Assembly (NCBI GenBank): GCA_028822645.1
Contig: JAPKDG010000004.1
Span: 1 to 64,000 of the forward strand
DNA from: Longimicrobiales bacterium
GTDB taxonomy: Bacteria > Gemmatimonadota > Gemmatimonadetes > Longimicrobiales > Gaopeijiaceae
Direction of reading: 5' to 3'
Length of the DNA: 64,000 nt
Shown: piece after piece, positions 53,706 through 62,615 of the stretch
Position numbering within the stretch: position 1 is the first letter of the stretch
Layout of the letters: each line of letters starts with the position of its first letter
Made by a program: the position numbers and the translations under genes
The notes under the pieces: model-generated
What the model was told of the DNA's origin: nothing
Seen by the model: only the letters and a program-made list of their open reading frames with translations
Database searches by the model: none

Positions 53706-54794
53706 TCAAGAATCCGGGCCAGCACTCGAATCTGGCAGGCTGTTGAGTAGAGTCTTAAGGTCTGCAGCCAGGTTTTTAGTAGTCGCCAAGATGACGTCTC
53801 CTGACTGTATCAGGACAAGGTTCTGGATTCCATAGGTTATGAAGGTAACATCTTCTGAATAGATCACACTGTTTTTGGTGTCTAATAGCTCGCAATTCCC
53901 CATGACCGCATTACCATTTCCATCTGTTTCTCTAACGCGTGTCAGTGAACTTCAAGTGCCTACGTCGTCCCACTGAAAATTCGCTAAAACTGTAGCTATT
54001 CGAGAGCTCCTCTCTAGAATGCCTTCGTCCACAGTCATAGTTGGTATATGCTCAAAGAAATCGATTGGTCTATTTTGGCTGAGGTAGAACATAAAGTCGG
54101 AGATCTCTGGTGTAGTGGAATAGATTTCATCAATAAAAACTTTTGCTTTCCAGATAAAAATTCCACTATTCCAAAGATATCCCTTTTTTAAGTATTCCTT
54201 TACTGATTCAAGGTCGGGTTTTTCCTTGAAGGAGTTGACCTTGAATGACTTCGTCTCTCCTTGTATTGCGAAACAGTCGCCTGGTTCAATATAGCCATAG
54301 CCCGTTTCTTCACGGTCGGGATTAACTGAGATAGTGAAAAGTAAGTCATGGGTTTTCAATACAGATACTATGTCTCCCACCAGACTTAGGAATTTTTCTT
54401 CAGGTTTGATAATATGGTCTGCATGAAGTGAAAGAATCACTGCCTCGGGGTCCAAGTTGTAGATGTCCCAGGAAGCCCAGGTTAATGCAGCAGCGGTTCC
54501 ACGCACTTGAGGTTCGATTTTGAATGATTCGGCTGGAAGTTCTGGCAAGAGACTCCGCAAACTCTCATTAAGATGGGATCCTGCCAGAATTCGGATACGT
54601 TCTGGAGGTACCAATTTTAAAGCTCTGTCGACTGTGTCGACTATCATGGGTTGACTTGTCGCTAATGGCAATAGTTGTTTTGGCTTCAGTTTTGTGCTGG
54701 CCGGCCAAAATCTGCTACCGGCCCCACCCGCTAGTATGGTCACATATAGATGTTTATTGTTGCTGGGGGCTACACCTGATTTGAATTGTGCCAA
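53706..54794 (-). pseudogene. Mannose-1-phosphate guanylyltransferase family gene interrupted by one in-frame TGA
   Basis: The reading frame for a GT-A nucleotidyltransferase (GDP-mannose synthesis type) runs 362 codons, the family's usual length. Codon 281 (53952-53954) is TGA where the family has Trp, in QWDDVGT-stop-SSLTRV (compare WDDVGSW). The N-terminal part is intact: ILAGGAGSRFWPAS, LSLHADHII, FKEKPD and LWNSGIFIWKA. The part after the stop (GNCELLDTKNSVIYSED) also keeps the family pattern in the same frame. The lesion may be real and recent, a sequencing error (TGG to TGA), or a rare readthrough. TGA is a normal stop in neighbouring genes. Confidence 0.9.
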
Positions 54795-54970
54795 GGAATT
54801 TTTCTTCTGAGGATGTGGTGAGAATGAGTTGGACTTATAATTTGGATGATAAATGGATTGCCTCTTCAGGGAAAGTAATTAGGCGGTGTTACTATAATGA
54901 AGCTATAAAGCGTTGACAGTCTTACCTCCTTCAAATAGCGTTGGATTTAATACAAATTAAGGTGCAACCA

Positions 54971-55555
54971 GTGAAAAGAATCAACCGTACTTTTCGAATG
55001 TCGGTGTTTTTAGGATCGACTTTCATTATATCAGTGAATTTGACGAGTTGTAGTAGGGATAATCCGTTTGATCTAAAGTGGACGGAAGCCAATCCTGACA
55101 CAGCATCAATATATTCCCTCTCACGCCCGGAACTAAACCTTCCATCTGGCTTTGATCTTGTGGAAAGGACGGTGGTGAAGATAGAAGATCCCAATGCCAC
55201 AGGAAATTGGGATTTTCTGCTCGATAGTCGGAATGGAGAGCTAGTATTTGTACCTCCCGCTGTATTTGGTATAGAGAGCGAAGCAAAGATGATGCGTTTG
55301 CCGGGTTTGAATTTTGACGAAGTCCTTGAAGCTCCAAGCGACACATCTTTTTACTCCAGCGACGAAGTGGTTCCCGTGGAGACAGGTTCTGTCTATGTAG
55401 TCCAGACACATAGGGGTAAAAATAAATTTGGTATGTTGTGTGTTTTTTATGGAAAGCTACAACCTCTTGAGAGTAGATTAGCCAATGGTACTGTTACATT
55501 TATATTTGATAGAAATGAGCTTTGCGGGGAATTGAATCTTGTGCCCAAAGACTGA
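54971..55555 (+). CDS. Putative lipoprotein of unknown function
   Basis: This is a 194-residue exported protein with a lipobox-like NLTSC near residue 26 after a hydrophobic segment (SVFLGSTFIISV). The mature part is about 165 residues with beta-like patterning and an SxPELNLPSGFDLVE region. I recognise no family. I place the start at GTG 54971 with AAGG 8 bases upstream; an upstream frame start at 54941 is possible. It lies 9 bases before serS and may be co-transcribed with it. Confidence 0.68.
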   Translation: MKRINRTFRMSVFLGSTFIISVNLTSCSRDNPFDLKWTEANPDTASIYSLSRPELNLPSGFDLVERTVVKIEDPNATGNWDFLLDSRNGELVFVPPAVFGIESEAKMMRLPGLNFDEVLEAPSDTSFYSSDEVVPVETGSVYVVQTHRGKNKFGMLCVFYGKLQPLESRLANGTVTFIFDRNELCGELNLVPKD

Positions 55556-55564
55556 GGATATACA

Positions 55565-56842
55565 GTGCTAGATATCAGGAAAATCAGAGAAGGAGCTCCT
55601 GGAATGAAAGAGGCTCTTTCGAAAAGGGGTGACACGGAGATCTCCAATACGCTTGATAATATACTTGATTTAGATATTAAAAAGAGACAAGCACTTGTTG
55701 AGGTCAACACTTTAAAAGCTAAAAGAAATACAACTTCTAAAGAAATCGGAGTCATGGTGAGAGATGGCTTGGTGGCAGACGACAAAATACTAGAGATGAG
55801 AAAACTAGGAGAAAAAGTCACAACGCTGGATTCAGGAATAAGAGAACTTGATTCTCAGATCTACAACCTAATGTTAACTGTTCCGAATATCCCACACGAG
55901 GAAGTTCCAAGTGGTGGGATTGAAAACAATGAGATTGTTAGAACGATGGGGTCTCCCAAGCAGTTCGATTTTGATCCAAAACCACACTGGGAATTGGGAG
56001 AAAAATTAAGGATCCTGGATTTTCCGAGGGGCTCAAAAATATCTGGGTCCGGATTTCCTGTCCTGAAAGGGAAGGGAGCGCTTTTGCAACGGTGCTTGAT
56101 TGACTTCATGCTTGATCTCCACACTCAGCACCATGGCTATATAGAACTACGGATACCTTATTTGGTCACCCGGGAATCTTTGGTTGGAACTGGGCAATTG
56201 CCCAAATTTGCTGAAGAGCTGTATCAAACTGTTAGAGATGATTTGTGGTTGATTCCAACCGCAGAAGTTCCAGTGACTAATCTACACAGGGGGGAATTGT
56301 TGGCTTTCGAAGAGTTGCCTGTACAATATACAGCTTATAGTCCCTGTTTCAGAAGAGAAGCTGGTGCTGCCGGCGCTGAAAACAGAGGACTCCTGCGAGT
56401 GCATCAGTTCGATAAGGTAGAATTAGTCCGTTACGTCACTCCAGAAAATAGCAGGCAAGCGCTAGAAGAAATAACCAAGGAGGCCGAGTCAATCTTGCAT
56501 GCCTTGGGATTGACCTATAGGGTGCTGAAACTGGCTGGTGGAGACCTCGGATTCTCTGCTGAAATGACATACGACATTGAAGTTTGGTCTCCAGGGGTGA
56601 AGCAGTGGTTGGAAGTTTCGAGCTGTAGTAGTTTTTCGGATTTTCAAGCACGCAGGACTGATCTCAGATTCAGACCTGGAGAAAACGACAAACCTAGGTT
56701 TGTCCATACCTTGAACGGTTCTGCCTTGGCGTTGCCGAGACTTTTAGTGTCCCTTATCGAGACTTACCAGACAGCTGGTGGAGAGATCGAAGTTCCAGAA
56801 GCTATCCAGGATCGGTTGGGCCTTTCTGTTATTTCGGCATAG
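55565..56842 (+). CDS. serS: Serine--tRNA ligase
   Basis: SerRS charges tRNA-Ser and also makes Ser-tRNA-Sec where present. An N-terminal tRNA-binding coiled-coil (about residues 30-105) is followed by the class II core. Visible motifs are motif 1 near PYLVTRESLVGTG, motif 2 SPCFRREAGAAGAENRGLLRVHQFDKVE (in pieces), and motif 3 near LNGSALALPRLLVSLIE. The 425 residues are full length. The GTG start at 55565 follows the lipoprotein stop by 9 bases. Confidence 0.97.
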   Translation: MLDIRKIREGAPGMKEALSKRGDTEISNTLDNILDLDIKKRQALVEVNTLKAKRNTTSKEIGVMVRDGLVADDKILEMRKLGEKVTTLDSGIRELDSQIYNLMLTVPNIPHEEVPSGGIENNEIVRTMGSPKQFDFDPKPHWELGEKLRILDFPRGSKISGSGFPVLKGKGALLQRCLIDFMLDLHTQHHGYIELRIPYLVTRESLVGTGQLPKFAEELYQTVRDDLWLIPTAEVPVTNLHRGELLAFEELPVQYTAYSPCFRREAGAAGAENRGLLRVHQFDKVELVRYVTPENSRQALEEITKEAESILHALGLTYRVLKLAGGDLGFSAEMTYDIEVWSPGVKQWLEVSSCSSFSDFQARRTDLRFRPGENDKPRFVHTLNGSALALPRLLVSLIETYQTAGGEIEVPEAIQDRLGLSVISA

Positions 56843-56878
56843 TATCTTGCGTTACACTTAGCTGATGGGGTATGTCCA

Positions 56879-58102
56879 ATGAACTCCAATAGGTGGTCGC
56901 TACTTCTATTTGGTTTATTCCTTTCTCTTTTAGTTTGGTATTTAGTCTATACGCAATCAACCGTGGTTGGCTTACATCAAAGCGAAGAGCGCATGACTGA
57001 GGTGGTCGCACTTGTTCAAGAGCTGATACAGTCCACGGATGTGACTGAATCAGCTTCCCAGGGCGTGTCTCCTCCCAGTAGCGGGAATTTTGAAACAGTC
57101 CTTTTTGAGCTACAAAAAGTTGTCATAGAATCTGGTATTCCTATGATCTGGATGGGCGCTGATGGTACGGTATTTTCTACTGAAAATTTACCTTTTGAAA
57201 CTGATATTTATACCCCACAGGGCCAAGAATTAGTACGAAATCTAGTTAAACAGTATGAATCTGATGGTCACCTGCCGGTGATGGGTGTGACGGGAAGTTT
57301 GATCTATTTTGGCGATACTCCAGAAGTGACTGGGTTGCAGTGGATACCATTGCTCCAGGCGAGTGGGTTGTTCATTACTGCATTGATTGGATTTTTGGTT
57401 ATTAAGTACCAACGAAAAGCTGAACAGGAAAAAGCTTGGACAGCAATGGCTAGAGAACTGGCCCACCAGTTGGGTACACCTATCTCTTCCTTGAAAGGCT
57501 GGTTGGAGCTAATGAGAATCCCTATCGATTACCGACCTGGGTCAATCGATCAAGAGTCCCTCAATTCAGGAATATCGGAGGACTTAATTAGGTTGGAGAA
57601 GATTACTCATCGATTTGAAATTATTGGCAGGGACCCAGACCTAGTCATTCTTAATATTGCAGATGTCTTAGCAGATTTGGAGGAGTATTTGCAAAAAAGA
57701 TTACCTAGATTGTCTCAGGGAATCGAATTGAAAATCAGCATTCCTGAAATCGAAACTAATATTTTGGGCAACAAGACCCTTTTATCTTGGGCATTGGAAA
57801 ATGTTTTAAAGAATTCTTTAGATGCAATGGCTGGTCGAACTGGTGAGATCAGAATTAATGTAATCAAGGACAGCTCAAAATGGCTGAGGATTACAATTGA
57901 AGATACGGGTCCAGGAGTAGATCCAGATTTTAAAGATAAGATTTTTGAAGCTGGAGTCAGTGGCAAGGAAGTTGGTTGGGGCGTGGGACTAACTCTGGCT
58001 CGGAGAATTATCACAGGGTCTCACTCTGGCCATATTTATTTGGTCGACGGCCAAGGGGAAGGAGCGAGTTTTGACGTTTGGCTGCCGATTTCTACTGTTT
58101 AA
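56879..58102 (+). CDS. Sensor histidine kinase (orphan)
   Basis: This 407-residue inner-membrane kinase has a short N-terminal signal/membrane helix (residues of about 7-24), a periplasmic domain of about 130 residues, and a second helix near residues 158-177. The dimerisation helix carries the phospho-His at His196 in ARELAHQLGTP, an H-box variant. The HATPase_c domain has the N box ENVLKNSLDAM, the G1 box EDTGPGVDP and a G2 box GWGVGLTLAR. I see no adjacent response regulator, so its partner is elsewhere. The signal is unknown. Confidence 0.92.
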   Translation: MNSNRWSLLLFGLFLSLLVWYLVYTQSTVVGLHQSEERMTEVVALVQELIQSTDVTESASQGVSPPSSGNFETVLFELQKVVIESGIPMIWMGADGTVFSTENLPFETDIYTPQGQELVRNLVKQYESDGHLPVMGVTGSLIYFGDTPEVTGLQWIPLLQASGLFITALIGFLVIKYQRKAEQEKAWTAMARELAHQLGTPISSLKGWLELMRIPIDYRPGSIDQESLNSGISEDLIRLEKITHRFEIIGRDPDLVILNIADVLADLEEYLQKRLPRLSQGIELKISIPEIETNILGNKTLLSWALENVLKNSLDAMAGRTGEIRINVIKDSSKWLRITIEDTGPGVDPDFKDKIFEAGVSGKEVGWGVGLTLARRIITGSHSGHIYLVDGQGEGASFDVWLPISTV

Positions 58103-58160
58103 GCATAATTTATTTCTTAGACTTGCTCGGCGCCTTTGGGGCAGAAGGTAATCTGTCTAT

Positions 58161-60443
58161 ATGAAGCATAGAGATGTCAATATAGATCAGCTAAACAGGA
58201 GGCAGAAAGAGGCAGTCAGCCACTTCGAGGGCCCCATATTGGTACTAGCAGGAGCTGGTTCTGGTAAAACTAGAGTTTTGACGACTCGTATAGCAAACCT
58301 TATAAGCCAGAGAGGCATACCACCACAATCAATATTGGCAGTCACGTTCACTAATAAGGCTGCTGGAGAGATGAGAGACAGAGTCCATAGATTGTTAGGA
58401 GAAGCTCCAATTGGTATGTGGTTAGGCACTTTCCATGGCTTAGGTGCACGCTTTCTTCGGCAACACAGTCCCTTACTAGGATGGACGCCTCGATTCTCTA
58501 TCTTTAATTCTCAAGACAGTGCCAGATTGGTTAAATCCACTGCTAAATCCATCGGATTGGATACAGCGCGATGGAGTCCTAAGATCATTGCTCATAAATT
58601 GAGTGACCTGAAGAACAATCTTGTGAGTCCTCAACAATATTTGGAAGAAAATGGGGACGGTCTAGACATATTTAAAAGAAAGATATCAGAAATTTATCCC
58701 CGTTATCAGACAGCTCTGAAAGACCAAAACGCATTTGATTTCGATGACCTCCTGGTAAAGCCTGTCGAAATCTTAAGATCCAACGATGGATTGTTAAGGG
58801 CGTACCAGAACAAGTTCAAGTTTTTACTGGTAGACGAATTCCAGGATACTAATAATGCCCAGATCCAATTTCTTAGACTATTATCACATGGGCATGAAAA
58901 TCTCATGGTAGTAGGTGATGACGACCAGAGTATTTATGGATGGCGTGGAGCTGATGTCAGAAACATTCTGGAATTCGAACAAAACTTCGGAGAAGCGAAA
59001 TTGGTGAGGCTGGAACAAAATTACCGATCAAGCGGTGCGATCCTAGCTGCTGCTAATGCTGTTATCCAAGAAAATACTAAGCGTAGAGGTAAAACCCTCT
59101 ACACCGATAAACCCCAGGGAGAATTGATCACCCTCATTGCAGTCACCAGCGAGAAAGAGGAAGCTGAATGGATTGCAGATCAGATAGATAACGTCCTAAT
59201 GACTGAGAAATCAGTGACTGCTAGCGAAATTGCGATATTATACCGAACGAACGCGCAATCTAGGGTCATCGGAGATATTTTTAGTAAGAAGGGTTTACCA
59301 TACCAAATTATAGGAGGAACGAAATTTTATGAACGCAGAGAGATCCAGGATGTGCTGGCCTACCTAAGGTTGATTTCTAACCCTGTGGATAAAGCGGCCT
59401 TCGAGAGGGTAGTGAATTACCCAAGGAAAGGCATCGGCAAAAGCACCCTAGAGCGCCTTCGGATGTGGTCCCTAGAAAGTAATACTAGTTATTTAGAAAG
59501 TGCTATCAGAGCAGAGGAGATTCCAGGTATTAGCCCTAGAGGAGCAGCATCTCTGCTCCAATTCGCCAATCTCATTCAAAAGTATTCCAGTATAGCCTAC
59601 AACACTCATGTTGGAGAACTGCTAGGTCTATTAGTAGAAGAGTCTGGTATTTTTAGAGAGCTTGCGAGCGAAGGATCGGAGGGAGAAGATCGCGCTAATA
59701 ATGTCACAGAACTGATTGCAAAAGCTCATGATTTCAGGAGAGATCTAGTCCCAGAGTTAGATGTTAAGATTGATGACGGATTTTCGGAGCTAGATCTTTT
59801 TCTCCAAGAGATAGCACTAGTGATGGACATAGATAATCATGATACCAGTTTGGAAAAAATCACACTAATGACATTGCACAGCGCAAAGGGATTGGAGTTC
59901 CCCTATGTATTCATTTCAGGATTGGAAGACGGACTTTTTCCTCTACACAGGGCGTATGATTCACTTGATGAACTAGAGGAAGAAAGGAGGCTGTTTTATG
60001 TAGGAATTACCAGAGCGAAAGTCAGTCTTTTCTTGACAAGAGCTAAGCGTAGATGGAGAGCAGGCGAAGTAGTTCACGCGGCACAGTCCACTTTTCTAAG
60101 AGCAATTCCTGATTCATTGCTAAAAAGAGAGAATCATCTTGTCGGCAGATCGGAGGGCAATCGAACTGAAGTATTTGGAGGAAAATCAGGAGATTTGCCT
60201 GGTAGGAATATTATTGGGGACAGTGATACAAACGAAAGTTACGATTTCACTGAGGATCAAGAGTTCAATCAAGATCTTCCGAGATTAGTTAAAGGTGAAA
60301 TGGTATCACACGATCAATTTGGTTCTGGTGTGATCAGCTCTGTCTCGGGATTCGGAAGAGATCTTAAGATTGAAATCGATTTTGAGAGTGTAGGAGTAAA
60401 AAGACTGCTGGCTCGCTACGCAAGACTGAAGAAGGACTACTAA
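58161..60443 (+). CDS. UvrD/PcrA-type DNA helicase
   Basis: This is a superfamily 1A ATP-dependent helicase of 760 residues acting in repair or replication. Motif I is LAGAGSGKTRVLTTRIANL near residue 31, motif Ia AVTFTNKAAGEMRDRV, motif II VDEFQDTN, motif III GDDDQSIYGWRGA, motif IV LEQNYRSS, motif V TLMTLHSAKGLEFPYVF and motif VI YVGITRAKVSL. The C-terminal ends in a GSGVISSVSGFGRD Tudor-like segment typical of PcrA. Either UvrD or PcrA name fits. A terminator hairpin follows immediately. Confidence 0.95.
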   Translation: MKHRDVNIDQLNRRQKEAVSHFEGPILVLAGAGSGKTRVLTTRIANLISQRGIPPQSILAVTFTNKAAGEMRDRVHRLLGEAPIGMWLGTFHGLGARFLRQHSPLLGWTPRFSIFNSQDSARLVKSTAKSIGLDTARWSPKIIAHKLSDLKNNLVSPQQYLEENGDGLDIFKRKISEIYPRYQTALKDQNAFDFDDLLVKPVEILRSNDGLLRAYQNKFKFLLVDEFQDTNNAQIQFLRLLSHGHENLMVVGDDDQSIYGWRGADVRNILEFEQNFGEAKLVRLEQNYRSSGAILAAANAVIQENTKRRGKTLYTDKPQGELITLIAVTSEKEEAEWIADQIDNVLMTEKSVTASEIAILYRTNAQSRVIGDIFSKKGLPYQIIGGTKFYERREIQDVLAYLRLISNPVDKAAFERVVNYPRKGIGKSTLERLRMWSLESNTSYLESAIRAEEIPGISPRGAASLLQFANLIQKYSSIAYNTHVGELLGLLVEESGIFRELASEGSEGEDRANNVTELIAKAHDFRRDLVPELDVKIDDGFSELDLFLQEIALVMDIDNHDTSLEKITLMTLHSAKGLEFPYVFISGLEDGLFPLHRAYDSLDELEEERRLFYVGITRAKVSLFLTRAKRRWRAGEVVHAAQSTFLRAIPDSLLKRENHLVGRSEGNRTEVFGGKSGDLPGRNIIGDSDTNESYDFTEDQEFNQDLPRLVKGEMVSHDQFGSGVISSVSGFGRDLKIEIDFESVGVKRLLARYARLKKDY

Positions 60444-60456
60444 TAAAGCTTTAAGG

Positions 60457-60488
60457 CCTCTCCTGGCTGCGTGGCCAGTCCAGAGAGG
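60457..60488. terminator. Hairpin between convergent uvrD/pcrA and a minus-strand gene
   Basis: CCTCTC (60457-60462) pairs with GAGAGG (60483-60488), and inside it CTGG (60463-60466) pairs with CCAG (60475-60478), leaving an 8-base loop. It lies between two convergent stop codons, so it may end both transcripts. A T-run is weak. Confidence 0.5.
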
Positions 60489-60502
60489 AGTCTCCAAAAG
60501 GT

Positions 60503-60934
60503 TTAAACATCATTAGAGGATGGCTTCGATTCTAGGGGGTGATTTTGGTCACTAGATGGTTTCTTCCCAAAGAACTTCAGGACTCCAGCAAGCCCGAGCC
60601 AAGCCGATTCCATTTCTGTATGTACCAAGCCTATCAAGGAAGTGAATTCACTGATTCTTTTTTCGATTTGTGAGGATGCGGTTTTTAATCCGTTTAGCAA
60701 TTCACTGAAAGATTGGTGTGCTTCCTCAATGTCGCCTCGAATCATTCCAGAGATCGATTCTAAATTGTCAGCTATCTTGATCCCTTTTTGAAATAGAGGA
60801 TCAACACTTTCAGAGAAAATGGTGAGAGTCTTGGTTAGTCGTAAGATAAAAAATACTCCAGCAAGCAAAAATATACTTGCTACTATTGCAAGGAAGATTA
60901 TTGATACGTTAACTATTAAGTCTATGTCAGGCAT
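60503..60934 (-). CDS. Small membrane protein with coiled-coil (DUF948-like)
   Basis: This 143-residue protein has one N-terminal membrane helix (residues of about 8-32, IVNVSIIFLAIVASIFLLAGVFF) followed by a long amphipathic helix (TIFSESVDPLFQKGIKIADN onward). The last part is a polar tail rich in Ser, Pro and Lys. This is the layout of the DUF948 family, whose role is uncertain. No other minus-strand gene lies near; it is convergent with the helicase gene and divergent from murA. Confidence 0.65.
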   Translation of the reverse strand: MPDIDLIVNVSIIFLAIVASIFLLAGVFFILRLTKTLTIFSESVDPLFQKGIKIADNLESISGMIRGDIEEAHQSFSELLNGLKTASSQIEKRISEFTSLIGLVHTEMESAWLGLAGVLKFFGKKPSSDQNHPLESKPSSNDV

Positions 60935-61127
60935 CTTTCTTCCAGGTTATAAGGTTCTACATGAGGGTGAATGTTGGAAAGATAGTACATTATGAACAAT
61001 ACTACACCCTGTGGGGTTTTAGGGAGTGTTAAGGTACAATATCTTACTGTATCCAGTTTTCCAGCGGGTTCATAAGCCCAATAGATAGAGTGCCAGAGGG
61101 CTATATAAGAACAAGAAAGGGGATTAT

Positions 61128-62405
61128 ATGGCGAGTTTTGTGGTAGAGGGAGGGCAGAGCTTGTACGGCGCAATAAGGCCACAAGGGAATAAGAATGCAG
61201 CTTTGCCAGCTATTGCGGCATCCTTACTCGGATCAAGTCCGACTATTCTCAAGAATATACCGCGAATCCTCGACGTGGTTACTATGTTGGAAATACTGGA
61301 ATCTTTGGGTGCAGAAGTAACCTGGGAAGGCCAGAACGTTGTGTGTATAGACCCTAGATCTGTAAGGTCGGGGACTATCGACCAAGCATTGGCACAAAAA
61401 ATCAGGGCATCGCTACTTTTGGCCGGTCCCCTATTAGCTCGCTTCGGCCGAGTACGACTGCCTCCACCTGGAGGGGATGTCATCGGTAGAAGAAGGATGG
61501 ATACACATTTTCTCGCCTTCGAGTCCTTAGGGGCAGACGTGAGTTTGAATTCTGGATTTGAAATAGAATGTCGTACTCTCAAAGGAGCGGATATCTTCTT
61601 GGACGAACCATCGGTGACGGCTACAGAGAACGCTATTATGGCGGCTGTATTATCCGAAGGAGAATCGTGGATCAGGAATGCAGCTTCGGAACCTCATGTG
61701 CAGGACTTGTGCCTGATGTTGATATCTATGGGTGCATTGATCGAAGGTGTCGGGAGCAATCAACTTAGAATATCAGGAGTAAGGGAACTGCATGGAACTA
61801 CTTTTACCATAGGTATGGACCACATCGAAACTGGCTCTTTTATCGGATTAGCCGGGGTTACTGGGAGTGAAATATTAATTAAAGACGCTCCTGTAGAACA
61901 TATGAAAAGTACTTTTTTGGCTTTTAGAAGGTTGGGTGTTGACATCGAAATAAATGGGTCTGATATAAGAGTGTTTGGCGGTTCTGAAAAAAATGTAATC
62001 AACGACGCGTTTGGGTCACTTCCCAAGATAGATGATGGTCCATGGCCGGCTTTTCCGGCTGATCTAACCTCTATTGCTCTAGTGGCTGCTACTCAGTGTA
62101 ACGGAACGGTTTTAGTGCATGAAAAAATGTTCGAATCCAGGATGTTTTTTACGGACAAACTAGTAGCCATGGGAGCTCAGATTATTTTGTGCGATCCTCA
62201 TCGCGCTGTTGTGGTTGGTCCCTCGAGATTAAGACCTGCTAACCTCGAAAGTCCTGACATTAGAGCGGGTATGGCATTACTCATAGCTGCTCTAGGCGCC
62301 GACGGTGTAAGCCGAATCCAGAACATAGGTCAAATTGAACGAGGGTATGAGAGGATAGGTGAGCGACTTAGAGACTTGGGAGCAAAGATAGAAAGGTTGG
62401 ATTAG
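61128..62405 (+). CDS. murA: UDP-N-acetylglucosamine 1-carboxyvinyltransferase, Asp in place of catalytic Cys
   Basis: MurA performs the first committed step of peptidoglycan synthesis, adding enolpyruvate to UDP-GlcNAc. The 425 residues are full length. Lys22 is in NKNAALP. In the catalytic loop PPPGGDVIGRR, Asp117 (codon GAT at 61476-61478) replaces the Cys that fosfomycin alkylates in E. coli (Cys115). Asp variants are natural in Mycobacterium and Chlamydia and confer fosfomycin resistance. The FPADLTS motif and the Arg-rich EC-terminal segment ERGYERIGERL are intact. Confidence 0.96.
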   Translation: MASFVVEGGQSLYGAIRPQGNKNAALPAIAASLLGSSPTILKNIPRILDVVTMLEILESLGAEVTWEGQNVVCIDPRSVRSGTIDQALAQKIRASLLLAGPLLARFGRVRLPPPGGDVIGRRRMDTHFLAFESLGADVSLNSGFEIECRTLKGADIFLDEPSVTATENAIMAAVLSEGESWIRNAASEPHVQDLCLMLISMGALIEGVGSNQLRISGVRELHGTTFTIGMDHIETGSFIGLAGVTGSEILIKDAPVEHMKSTFLAFRRLGVDIEINGSDIRVFGGSEKNVINDAFGSLPKIDDGPWPAFPADLTSIALVAATQCNGTVLVHEKMFESRMFFTDKLVAMGAQIILCDPHRAVVVGPSRLRPANLESPDIRAGMALLIAALGADGVSRIQNIGQIERGYERIGERLRDLGAKIERLD

Positions 62406-62567
62406 GGCAGGGATCTTGTTTAGAAAAAATCTTAGACAGTCCGGACTTTGGAAGTGGAAGATCTGCAAACCCTGTGAGTAGGGTGAACCTCAAAAGCCTT
62501 GAAAATATTAGACTGTTTAAGTAGTTTCAAATCGTAGATTGACTGAAGAATGGCAGTTATTTTGTAA
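62406..62567 (+). other. Structured leader-like region before rimP
   Basis: This 162-base gene-free stretch is able to fold. GCAG plus ATCTT (62406-62416, with a GG bulge) can pair with AAGATCTGC (62459-62467). GTTTAG and TTAGAC form an inner hairpin, and GTCCGGAC is self-complementary. A further ACCCT/AGGGT hairpin lies near 62470-62486. It is followed by a terminator and then rimP. A TTGACT near 62539 has no good -10. I do not match it to a known riboswitch class. Confidence 0.4.
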
Positions 62568-62597
62568 GTGGGGGAGTTGTTGACCCCCGCTTTTTTA
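62568..62597 (+). terminator. Rho-independent terminator just upstream of rimP
   Basis: GTGGGGG (62568-62574) pairs with CCCCCGC (62584-62590, with one T-G pair) around a 9-base loop, followed by six T residues (62591-62596). It ends about 19 bases before the rimP start, so either it ends murA transcripts or acts as an attenuator for rimP-nusA. Confidence 0.8.
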
Positions 62598-62615
62598 TTC
62601 TAGGAACATTGGGTT

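Noticed and set aside
53952-53954. Reassignment of TGA to Trp in this organism
   Set aside because: TGA is used as a normal stop in several intact neighbours (for example pdxJ, pth, smc and uppS), so general reassignment is not supported.
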